16,743 nt of DNA from JBPCIX01 sp051005875. Lineage in GTDB: Bacteria > Actinomycetota > CADDZG01 > JAHWKV01. Positions 6,730 through 12,632 of the stretch are shown here, piece by piece (positions within the stretch are counted from its first letter, which is position 1; each line of letters starts with the position of its first letter). The stretch spans positions 1-16,743 of the forward strand of contig JBPCIX010000032.1 of assembly GCA_051005875.1 (NCBI GenBank), given 5' to 3'. Under the pieces are notes generated by a model, which was not told the origin of the DNA, searched no databases, and worked only from the letters and a program-made list of their open reading frames with translations. The position numbers and the translations under genes were made by a program.

Positions 6730-7772
6730 TTGGCCTCCTTGTTCTTCCTTTGGTGTCCTGCCTCCGCCGAAAAATCTATGAGGGCTTTAAGTGCTTTGGC
6801 CGCCGCACCTGAATCAATCGATTTCGCTGCCCGGCCTATTGCTGCCTCGAAATTCGCTTCAAGGCCTCCCGCTATGATTGCAGCTGCAGAATTGATTATG
6901 ACCACATCGCGGGCCGGGCCGGGCTTTCCTGCCAGAACTTCGCGAGCCACTTGCGCATTGTGGCCAGGACCGTCTCCCTCTAGGGATCCGATTTCGGCCC
7001 TTTCAATGCCGAATTCGGAAGGATCGAACACCGACTCAGTTACCTCGCCGTTTTTCAGCTCCCACAGATGCGAAGGGCCGCCGATCGAAAGCTCGTCGAG
7101 CCCATCGAAGCCGATGAACACAAGCGCATGAATGGTCCCCAAGCGGCGTAGTACTTCGGCCATTTTTGGCGCCATCTGTTTATCCGAAACCCCGACGGCT
7201 TGGCGCAAGGCGCCGGCCGGGTTGGTCAATGGCCCTAGGAAATTGAAGACCGTCGGAACACCAAGCTCTTTTCGAAAGGCGCCTGCGTGCCTCATTGCTG
7301 GATGGAAAACCGGCGCCATGCAAAAACCGATCCCTGCCGTTTTGATGGCTTGTTGGACCTCGGCCGGTCCCATATCAACCCTGACCCCCAACTCCTCAAG
7401 AAGATCGGCAGATCCGCACCGGCTGGAAGCGGCACGGTTGCCGTGCTTTGCCACCCAAGCGCCTGCGCCCGCCACCACGAACGCCGAGATTGTAGAGACA
7501 TTAATGCTGTTCGAGCCGTCGCCCCCCGTTCCGCAGGTGTCAACCACCTGAAGGCCGGGATCAAACTTCAACGAGAAGGCGCGCATTATTTCTACGAGTC
7601 CCAGCATTTCGTCTACCGTCACGCCCTTGGCCCTAAGACCGGCAACAAATGCCCCGAACTGGGCCCCGGTGGCCTGGCCCGTCATGACTTGATCCATAGC
7701 CCAACCGGTCTGGGCCTTCGAAAGTGAGTCTCCGCTCAGCAGCGGGCCGAGCACCTCACGCCATGATTGCAC
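6726..7772 (-). CDS. trpD: Anthranilate phosphoribosyltransferase
   Basis: This 348-residue enzyme joins anthranilate and PRPP to give phosphoribosyl-anthranilate, the second step of tryptophan synthesis. Diagnostic elements are the PRPP loop DTCGTGGDGSNSINVST (about residues 79-95), KHGNRAASSRCGSADLLE (about 109-126), the anthranilate-site Arg region and FNFLGPLTNP (about 178-187). Length is normal, and I see no sign that it is the divergent TrpD2/YbiB type. The start is GTG 7772, which has no good ribosome-binding site but is preceded at 6 nt by TACACT, so a leaderless transcript is possible. No other trp gene is in the window. It follows the repair fusion gene by 56 bases and overlaps the next gene by ATGA. 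Confidence 0.95.
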   Translation of the reverse strand: MQSWREVLGPLLSGDSLSKAQTGWAMDQVMTGQATGAQFGAFVAGLRAKGVTVDEMLGLVEIMRAFSLKFDPGLQVVDTCGTGGDGSNSINVSTISAFVVAGAGAWVAKHGNRAASSRCGSADLLEELGVRVDMGPAEVQQAIKTAGIGFCMAPVFHPAMRHAGAFRKELGVPTVFNFLGPLTNPAGALRQAVGVSDKQMAPKMAEVLRRLGTIHALVFIGFDGLDELSIGGPSHLWELKNGEVTESVFDPSEFGIERAEIGSLEGDGPGHNAQVAREVLAGKPGPARDVVIINSAAAIIAGGLEANFEAAIGRAAKSIDSGAAAKALKALIDFSAEAGHQRKNKEAK

Positions 7773-7808
7773 CCAACAAGTGTACGGCGAACCAAGCCGG
7801 CGGCTGGT

Positions 7809-7832
7809 CTAGTGTCCCACTAGGGGCACTAG
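7809..7832. promoter_or_regulatory. Palindromic CTAGTG/CACTAG element between the fusion gene and trpD
   Basis: CTAGTG (7809-7814) faces CACTAG (7818-7823) across TCC, a perfect hairpin. A second CACTAG (7827-7832) overlaps the stop codon of the fusion gene, so two mutually exclusive hairpins with the same left arm are possible. It may be an operator or a processing site; there is no T-run for an intrinsic terminator. Confidence 0.4.
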
Positions 7833-9649
7833 GTTGGGGACTGCATTTGCGCCAACGCTGGGCGAAGATCCTGACTAACGCTCATGGCGGGCCTGAACAG
7901 GTCGCCAATTGCCTGGATTCTGTCGAAAACGGTCAAGATGGTGAACTGCTCTGGATAAATCTCGTCGTCCAACTCCGCCCAGGTGAGCGGCGCCGAAACC
8001 GGCGCACCCGGATAGGGCCGGACCGAATAAGGCGCCACTAGGGTTTGGCCTTTGGCGTTTTGGTCAACATCGACGTAAACCTTGCCTGCTCGCTTGGCTT
8101 TGCCCGGCTCGAGCGTCACCTTCTCGGGGTAAGCCGCCCTCAGTAATCCTCCGATGGCCGCACAAAAGGTTCTCACTTGCTTGTAATTATGGCCGGGGCC
8201 AAGCGGGATAAAGATCTGAATCCCGGCCCCCCCCGAAGTCTTGGGAAAACCTTTTAGGCCAAGCCTCTCGAGCAGGATGCCCACTAACTTAGCAACATTT
8301 CTTACGTCCACGAAATCGATCGGCTCGTGGGGGTCAAGATCGATGACCGCGAAATCTGGCTCGTCGAGATTGGGTAGCTTTGAGGTCCATGCATGGCATT
8401 CAACGCTTGCTATCTGCGCCAGCCAGACCAAAGTGGCTACGTCGTCAACCACCACATAGTCGATCACTCTTCCCTCCCCGTGAGCGGGGACCGGAGTCGT
8501 CCTGAGCCACCCCGGTGAGCCCTTCGGCGCTTGCTTTTCATAAAAGGCCTCGCCGTAAATGCCGCTCGGAACTCGCTGCATATTTACTGGCCGGTCTTTA
8601 AGAAATCTCATCATCTGGGGTGCGATGTTGTAGTAATAAGTGACCAGGTCGCCCTTGATCAAGCCGTCTTCCGGAAAATAGATCTTGTCCCAATTGGTTA
8701 TGCGCACTTCGCGAGCGGCGTTTCGAAAATAGTGGGCCTCGCCCCTTTTTTCAAGCGGAATTGGATTTGGGGCCCAGGGCGGGTTACCTGCGCCCGCGAC
8801 GCCGTTGTTCGCATTGCCACTGACCGCGATGGGGGGCTCTAGGCTCGCAAGCTCGGCCTTGATTGCCTCGTGCGAACTGGCTTCCTTCGACTCGGAAATC
8901 ACGGTGATGTCCAGGTCAAAATTCTTGGCCCCCTCGTAAACGTTGCCGATCCGAAGGGTCCCACTGCCGTATGGAACATGCCGCAGCTCTCCGGCGGCAC
9001 CGAACTCGTTGTCGCTGAAGTGTGTGTGCAAGGGCCACAAGTGCTCCCATGAGAAGTTGGCTGTGATGTAAGCGAATAGGGCTTCGAAAGCCTCCGGCGT
9101 CGTGAGCGAGCCGTTCGAAAGCGCATGAATATGAGCGTAGTCAATGACGGGCGTCGTAAATGCGTGCCGGGCCACTAGAGTCGCGATGTCGCCGAGTGTT
9201 CCAAACTGCGATTTGCGGCCACAAGTCTCGAGGCCGAGCTTCACACCGGTATCGGCGATCCGGGGGCCGATATCGCCCAGGGCTGCATCGACTCTCTCGA
9301 AAAGTTCGTCGGGCTCAGCATCGCCACGGCTCCCGGGATGGCAAACCACGACCGTTGCCCGCATCTGGCCGCCCAGTTTGCAAGCGTGGTGCAAAGCGCC
9401 CAGGTGGAGCTTAAGCCGTTCGGGCTCCTTCGTGGTCAATTGCGCAAAGTAGGGTGCGTGCACGGATAGGGCTATCCCCTGGTCTCTCGCCATCTCGCCA
9501 AACCGCTTTGCCTCGGGCTCCTTAAGGGTGAATTCCTTGACAAACTGAGCCTCGCAAGCCGAATAGCCTCCCTCAACAAGCCAAGCGACCGACCCCGCCA
9601 AATCCTCAGGATCCTTCAACCCGGCCACCCCAAACCGAATCCCACGCAT
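7829..9649 (-). CDS. Fusion of an endonuclease IV-like TIM barrel with a LigD-type polymerase domain
   Basis: This 606-residue protein has two repair modules. Residues 1-270 match endonuclease IV (Nfo, xylose-isomerase-like barrel). Likely zinc ligands are H64 in SVHAPY, H104 in CHPGS, E141 in LETCG, D170 and H173 in DYAHIHA, H208/H210 in HTHFSDN, and E253 in ISESK; the motif KSQFGTL is typical of archaeal-type Nfo. A linker rich in Gly, Asn and Pro (about 272-300) leads to a LigD/PolDom primase-polymerase at 310-590. It has NWDKIYFPEDG, RVPSGIYG (R359), FYEK (K372), catalytic D437 and D439 in IDLDP, KTSGGAGIQ (S472), and VDVD before QNAKG and VAPYSVR. A Gln stands where the Pseudomonas LigD has catalytic His. 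Expected role: cut abasic sites and fill or extend ends with ribonucleotides. ATG 9649 is chosen because homology starts at MRGIRFG. No Ku or ligase gene is near. Confidence 0.88.
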   Translation of the reverse strand: MRGIRFGVAGLKDPEDLAGSVAWLVEGGYSACEAQFVKEFTLKEPEAKRFGEMARDQGIALSVHAPYFAQLTTKEPERLKLHLGALHHACKLGGQMRATVVVCHPGSRGDAEPDELFERVDAALGDIGPRIADTGVKLGLETCGRKSQFGTLGDIATLVARHAFTTPVIDYAHIHALSNGSLTTPEAFEALFAYITANFSWEHLWPLHTHFSDNEFGAAGELRHVPYGSGTLRIGNVYEGAKNFDLDITVISESKEASSHEAIKAELASLEPPIAVSGNANNGVAGAGNPPWAPNPIPLEKRGEAHYFRNAAREVRITNWDKIYFPEDGLIKGDLVTYYYNIAPQMMRFLKDRPVNMQRVPSGIYGEAFYEKQAPKGSPGWLRTTPVPAHGEGRVIDYVVVDDVATLVWLAQIASVECHAWTSKLPNLDEPDFAVIDLDPHEPIDFVDVRNVAKLVGILLERLGLKGFPKTSGGAGIQIFIPLGPGHNYKQVRTFCAAIGGLLRAAYPEKVTLEPGKAKRAGKVYVDVDQNAKGQTLVAPYSVRPYPGAPVSAPLTWAELDDEIYPEQFTILTVFDRIQAIGDLFRPAMSVSQDLRPALAQMQSPT

Positions 9650-9715
9650 CCCCCAATCTACCCCGGGTGCCCCCCGAAAACTCACCCACTTTGTAGACCC
9701 CCAGAGAAACAAGCC

Positions 9716-9862
9716 GGGCACAACCAAGGCCTGCGGCGGCCGGGGGGCGTTGCGAGGGTGTCATCGGCCCCGAGACGGCCGCGTAGCACAGGGGTACGGC
9801 CGATGAAGTCCCCCGAAGGGCGACACCCTCGGAACGGCCCTGGGCCGCCGCAGGCCGTGCCC
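9716..9862. repeat. Long imperfect inverted repeat (MITE, cruciform or structured RNA)
   Basis: Arms pair in register over about 147 bp. GGGCAC (9716-9721) pairs with GTGCCC (9857-9862). GGCCTGCGGCGGCC (9728-9741) pairs with GGCCGCCGCAGGCC (9843-9856). CGAGGGTGTC (9753-9762) pairs with GACACCCTCG (9822-9831). TCATCGGCC (9761-9769) pairs with GGCCGATGA (9798-9806). Small bulges separate the blocks. It lies in the divergent region between the fusion gene and merR. On the plus strand a T7 run begins at 9871, 14 nt after the outermost arm of the main stem. No coding potential is convincing. It could be an interspersed palindromic repeat, a small structured RNA, or a bidirectional boundary. Confidence 0.7.
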
Positions 9863-9885
9863 CCAAAAACTTTTTTTCGATTCAC

Positions 9886-9924
9886 TTGACCTTAGAGCGC
9901 ACTCCAGGGTTTACACTTGTATCC
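9886..9924 (+). promoter_or_regulatory. MerR-type promoter and operator of merR
   Basis: TTGACC (9886-9891) and TACACT (9912-9917) are separated by 20 bp, the long spacer characteristic of promoters that MerR-family activators untwist. Centred in the spacer is an imperfect dyad, CCTTAGAG (9890-9897) and CTCCAGGG (9902-9909), 6 of 8 matching. The ATG is only 7 nt beyond the -10 box, so the transcript is probably leaderless. The position implies autoregulation of merR together with the Cys-rich gene. Confidence 0.8.
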
Positions 9925-10524
9925 ATGAAGCAGAGGACTATCTCGAAGTTGGCAGGAGAACTGGGTGTTCGCACCGATACGATTCGGTATTACGAGCGCA
10001 TTGGCCTGCTTCCCGAACCGGTTCGGACCCCTTCTAACTACCGGCTCTACGATGAAGGCGCGGCGGAACGGCTGAGATTCATCAAAAGCGGTCAACGACT
10101 GGGGCTGCGCCTTGACGAGATTCGAGAGTTGCTCGATATCCGGGACGACGGATTGTGCCCGTGCGGCCACACCTCGGTCTTGATCAGAAATCGTATTGCG
10201 GCTGTGGACGAGGAGCTGACCCGGCTGTCGGAACTCCGTAGCGAGTTAGGCCAAATGATCGAAAGGTGGCCGGGCGATGAAGACGACCCGGCCGGCAAGT
10301 GGCACTGCGCCGGCGAAATTATGCCCATACCTGACGGCCTGGCCGGATGGCTGTGCAGGGACCCGAAAGATTGCATGCCCGAATCACAAACCAATGTAGG
10401 TAAAACAAATGTAGGTAAAACAAATGTAGGTAAAACAAATGTAGGTAAAACAAATGTAGGTAAAACAAATGTAGGTAAAACAAATGTAGGTAAAACAAAT
10501 GGAGGTAAAGCAAATGGCAGGTAA
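9925..10524 (+). CDS. MerR-family metal-responsive regulator with a TNVGK-repeat tail
   Basis: This 199-residue regulator has an N-terminal winged HTH (residues 4-42, SKLAGELGVRTDTIRYYERIGLLPEPVR), the family helix with SGQRLGLRLDEIRELLDI, then CPCGH (C78, C80, H82), a pattern of zinc/heavy-metal MerR proteins, and a long dimerisation helix (84-114). Further Cys at 128, 144 and 150 could complete a metal site. Residues 156-199 are odd: TNVGK repeated seven times, then TNGGK and ANGR, made by a 15-bp tandem DNA repeat. Typical relatives end near residue 150. ATG 9925 is chosen because HTH homology starts there and a MerR-type promoter lies just upstream. The last 11 bases overlap the Cys-rich gene. 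Confidence 0.88.
   Translation: MKQRTISKLAGELGVRTDTIRYYERIGLLPEPVRTPSNYRLYDEGAAERLRFIKSGQRLGLRLDEIRELLDIRDDGLCPCGHTSVLIRNRIAAVDEELTRLSELRSELGQMIERWPGDEDDPAGKWHCAGEIMPIPDGLAGWLCRDPKDCMPESQTNVGKTNVGKTNVGKTNVGKTNVGKTNVGKTNVGKTNGGKANGR
10396..10515 (+). repeat. Eight 15-bp tandem repeats containing RBS-like and start-stop codons
   Basis: Seven identical units GTAGGTAAAACAAAT start at 10396, 10411, 10426, 10441, 10456, 10471 and 10486. They are followed by a variant GGAGGTAAAGCAAAT (10501-10515), which supplies the ribosome-binding site and start of the Cys-rich gene. In the frame of that gene, ATGs at 10394, 10409, 10424, 10439, 10454, 10469 and 10484 are each followed at once by TAG; ATG 10499 reads on as GAG. 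In the merR frame the array encodes TNVGK. The 15-bp period keeps both frames whatever the copy number. The spacer-less units are not a CRISPR. Confidence 0.97.
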
Positions 10525-10708
10525 CGAATGTTCGTGCGGTTGTAGCACCATGACGGCGGTAACCAATGCCGAAGAGGCCTGTGAGTGCGGATGCGCTTGC
10601 TGCGCCGAAGAGCCCAAGACCCAGGAGCAAGAGCTTCTTGAGTTGATCACCCTTCGCAGTCGCATAGACCAGCGCCTCTCTGAACTTCAGCCCCAGAGCG
10701 CTAACTAA
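10514..10708 (+). CDS. Cysteine-rich metallothionein-like small protein
   Basis: This 64-residue protein has eight cysteines in two clusters (C6, C8, C10; C23, C25, C27, C29, C30), arranged as CSCGC and CECGCACC, typical of soft-metal chelation. An acidic helical C-terminus follows (about residues 36-58, EQELLELITLRSRIDQRLSEL). GGAGG with an 8-nt spacer points to ATG 10514; an alternative ATG 10499 adds MEVKQ. It overlaps the end of merR by 11 bases, so the two are translationally linked and probably share the MerR promoter. Likely role: buffering the metal sensed by the regulator, or a short metal chaperone. The function is inferred from Cys content and context only. Confidence 0.78.
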   Translation: MAGNECSCGCSTMTAVTNAEEACECGCACCAEEPKTQEQELLELITLRSRIDQRLSELQPQSAN

Positions 10709-10775
10709 GCTAGAAAGCGCTACCCGAAGAAAGGAGCGACGAAGATCAGTCTGCGAACCCCCTTGGTAGATGAGG

Positions 10776-10792
10776 CTGCTCCGTAGGAGCAG
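10776..10792. terminator. Hairpin downstream of the Cys-rich gene
   Basis: CTGCTCC (10776-10782) and GGAGCAG (10786-10792) form a perfect 7-bp stem with a GTA loop, 68 bases after the Cys-rich stop and just before the 3' end of the metE remnant. No T-run follows, so termination is a guess from position. Confidence 0.35.
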
Positions 10793-10798
10793 GTAAAG

Positions 10799-11000
10799 CT
10801 AGGAAAACTCTTCGCGGAGGGTGGCGGCGGCGGCGACCATGTTTTGCAGGGCGGCTTCGGTTTCTTCCCAGGCCCGGGTTTTTAGGCCGCAGTCGGGTTG
10901 ACCCAGATCTTCGTCGGGTCCAAGACTTTGGCGGCGGCTCTCAGTTTTTCGGTCATTTCTTCGACCGAGGGGACACGGGGCGAGTGACCATGTACGTGAG
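10799..11000 (-). pseudogene. metE: Remnant of cobalamin-independent methionine synthase, 3' end
   Basis: Reading the minus strand gives HSPRVPSVEEMTEKLRAAAK, then KIWVNP, and after a one-base frame change DCGLKTRAWEETEAALQNMV to LREEFS and a TAG at 10799-10801. Joined, this is the C-terminus of MetE, including the zinc-ligand Cys in NPDCGLKTR. The shift lies in the Pro codon at about 10894-10898 and looks like a single-base deletion. Homology fades upstream of about 11000, where the remaining roughly 90% of the gene is missing. It is a decayed or truncated copy, between the Cys-rich gene and the cupin gene. Confidence 0.8.
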
Positions 11001-11066
11001 AAAGGGCCATCGCCGCCATACTACTGTGCAGCCCGCCTTCCCATGAAGGCCTAGGCCGCTCCCCTG

Positions 11067-11426
11067 TTATTCGGAGGGCTTCGCGTAATTGTCCTCGTTG
11101 AAGCCCACCATCACGACGGGCTCGTCGCCCACAACCCAGGCATCGTGGCCCGGAGGAATATGGACTGCGTCGCCGGGGTTTAGCTCAGTCTCGGTCCCGT
11201 CGTTCATCTTGACCACCATCTTTCCGGAGATCTGGTAAGAGAAATGGTCGACCTGACAACTTTCGGTTCCGGCTATCGGCTTAACGCTCTCGGACCACTT
11301 CCAACCGGGATTAAAAGTGACACGACCAACAACTCCGGAGTCCATTCGTGAGATTTGCAACATCCCTTTATCGAACGATCGAACTTCATCAGGACTGTTG
11401 AGACTCTTCTTTTCGGGGCCGGCCAT
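11067..11426 (-). CDS. Small cupin-domain protein
   Basis: This 119-residue protein has a single conserved beta-barrel. The second cupin block is clear, with LNPGDAVHIPPGHDAWVVGDEP (about residues 82-103). The first block (WKWSESVKPI ... CQVDHFSYQISGKM) lacks the classic HxH pair, though H65 and H99 could contribute to a metal site. Predicted cytosolic, substrate unknown. AAAGGA stands just upstream of the ATG. It is divergent from vapB, and downstream of it lies the metE remnant. Confidence 0.82.
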   Translation of the reverse strand: MAGPEKKSLNSPDEVRSFDKGMLQISRMDSGVVGRVTFNPGWKWSESVKPIAGTESCQVDHFSYQISGKMVVKMNDGTETELNPGDAVHIPPGHDAWVVGDEPVVMVGFNEDNYAKPSE

Positions 11427-11521
11427 AGGGCGTCCTTTCTAGAGACGAATTAGCAGACCCAATCATACGACTTTTCAAAATCTTAACGACCAGGGCCTCA
11501 TCCTGTTCCTGTCATAGCCGG

Positions 11522-11543
11522 TTGATGTGTTAGCATCAAATGT
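11522..11543 (+). promoter_or_regulatory. Probable vapBC operator and promoter -10 region
   Basis: TTGATG (11522-11527) and CATCAA (11534-11539) form a perfect 6-bp dyad with a 6-bp spacer, ending 4 nt before the antitoxin ATG. A TAGCAT box (11531-11536) overlaps the right arm and lies 7 nt before the start, suggesting a leaderless transcript whose promoter would be covered by the VapB-VapC complex. No convincing -35 element is seen. Confidence 0.55.
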
Positions 11544-11783
11544 ATGCGCACCACTTTGAATGTCGATGAGGATGTGCTGCTGGCCGTCAAAGAACGCGCT
11601 AGGCGTGAGAAGCGCTCGACCGGCCAAATCCTTTCCGATCTTGCCCGCCAGGCCCTTACGGGTCAAAGCGGCGTCGAAACTGTCCGCAGCGCAGGCGCAT
11701 TTGGTTTCTCTCCTCTTCCGCACCGGGGTGCGACCGTCTCGAACCTGCTGATCGACCGACTGAGAGAAGAGGATCCTGCTTGA
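11544..11783 (+). CDS. vapB: VapB-type antitoxin
   Basis: This 79-residue protein has an N-terminal ribbon-helix-helix: MRTTLNVDEDVLLAVKERAR, then EKRSTGQILSDLARQAL, about residues 1-40, which would bind the operator as a dimer. The C-terminal part (GFSPLPHRGATVSNLLIDRLREED) is the usual toxin-neutralising extension seen in VapB partners of this VapC subtype. It overlaps the toxin gene by four bases (TTGA), with the toxin starting at TTG. An inverted repeat lies directly upstream. Confidence 0.85.
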   Translation: MRTTLNVDEDVLLAVKERARREKRSTGQILSDLARQALTGQSGVETVRSAGAFGFSPLPHRGATVSNLLIDRLREEDPA

Positions 11784-12211
11784 CTCGGGCGCTGCTCGAC
11801 ATAAACGTCCTGCTCGCCCTTTTAGACAGCGACCACGCCGACCATATTCGGGCTAGATCTTGGATAGATCAGGAAATCTCTCATGGATGGGCATCGTGCG
11901 CCATCACTCAAAACGGATTTGTACGAATTATCAGCCAGCCGCGATACCCGAGCCCAATTTCGCCGGCCGAGGCCATCAAATTGCTGGCCGAAGCCGTGAA
12001 TACGCATCACCATGAGTTCTGGAAGTGTGAAATCAGCTTGCTGGATCAAGGCATAATCGACTCCACCCGCCTGCACGGGTCCCGTCAGGTGACCGATACC
12101 TATTTACTGGCGCTGGCCACCCAAAACGGCGGCCGTTTCGCTACATTTGACCAAACAGTTCCAGTCTCGGCAGTAGTCGGGGCAACCGAGCAGAACCTGG
12201 CTTTGATTTGA
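11780..12211 (+). CDS. vapC: VapC-type PIN-domain ribonuclease toxin
   Basis: This 143-residue PIN domain, predicted to cleave RNA when free of VapB, has acidic active-site residues D7 (LLDINVL), D106 (VTDTYLLALA) and D124 (ATFDQ). The segment CAITQNGFVRI (about 40-50) is typical of one VapC subfamily, with Gln-Asn where others carry an acidic residue. The start is TTG, overlapping the antitoxin stop, which fits lower toxin translation. Nothing suggests inactivation. Confidence 0.88.
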   Translation: MTRALLDINVLLALLDSDHADHIRARSWIDQEISHGWASCAITQNGFVRIISQPRYPSPISPAEAIKLLAEAVNTHHHEFWKCEISLLDQGIIDSTRLHGSRQVTDTYLLALATQNGGRFATFDQTVPVSAVVGATEQNLALI

Positions 12212-12254
12212 TCAGCCGGTGACGCTCATGGAAATCGCACCCTAGTATGGCCCC

Positions 12255-12614
12255 GTGACTGACGGCCAATTGTTTTCAAAAGAATCGGCAAACGAGATTC
12301 TGCCAGAAGTAGCTGAACGGTTGAAGGTCCTTCAAGAGGCCCTGCCGGCGATCCAACAAATGCAGATATCTGCGTCGGGCAACGGTGGTGGCGCTCATGC
12401 CGATCAATGGAAGGAAAGCCTCGGCCTGTTCCAGGCAAACCTAGACTGGTTCAGTGAAGCGGGGATCCTCATAAAGGATATTGCTCAGGGCTTAGTAGAT
12501 TTTCCTTCGGACCAAGACGGCGAGCGGATTTACCTGTGCTGGAAGGCCGGCGAACCCTCGGTGGCGTTCTGGCATACCCCCGATGACGGCTTTGCCGGCC
12601 GCCAGCCCCTTTGA
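12255..12614 (+). CDS. DUF2203 family protein
   Basis: This 119-residue cytosolic protein matches the DUF2203 pattern. The N-terminus FSKESANEILPEVAERLKVLQE is followed by a helical middle part. The signature IKDIAQGLVDFPSDQDGERIYLCWKAGEPSVAFWHTPDDGFAGRQPL ends the chain, as is usual (read here as four separate conserved blocks). Function is unknown. The GTG at 12255 lacks a ribosome-binding site; a TAGTAT box six bases upstream suggests a leaderless message. It lies 43 bases after vapC in the same direction but probably has its own promoter. Confidence 0.85.
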   Translation: MTDGQLFSKESANEILPEVAERLKVLQEALPAIQQMQISASGNGGGAHADQWKESLGLFQANLDWFSEAGILIKDIAQGLVDFPSDQDGERIYLCWKAGEPSVAFWHTPDDGFAGRQPL

Positions 12615-12632
12615 TGCGGGGCTCGGCGCTGC

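Noticed and set aside
6726..7772. TrpD2/YbiB nucleic-acid-binding paralogue, given the repair gene next door
   Set aside because: The GTGGDGSNSINVST and KHGNRAASS motifs are those of a genuine anthranilate phosphoribosyltransferase.
9606..9866. Small open frames across the inverted repeat
   Set aside because: They have no homology I recognise and no ribosome-binding site, and their composition follows the GC-rich palindrome.
9716..9877. Intrinsic terminator at the long inverted repeat and T7 run
   Set aside because: The T-run starts 14 nt after the outer stem and the stem is far longer than usual; no plus-strand gene ends just before it.
10396..10515. Possible CRISPR-like array
   Set aside because: The 15-bp units are directly adjacent with no spacers and lie inside a coding frame.
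10384..10665. Minus-strand open frames rich in YICFTYICFT
   Set aside because: They are the antisense read-out of the 15-bp repeat and lack a ribosome-binding site.
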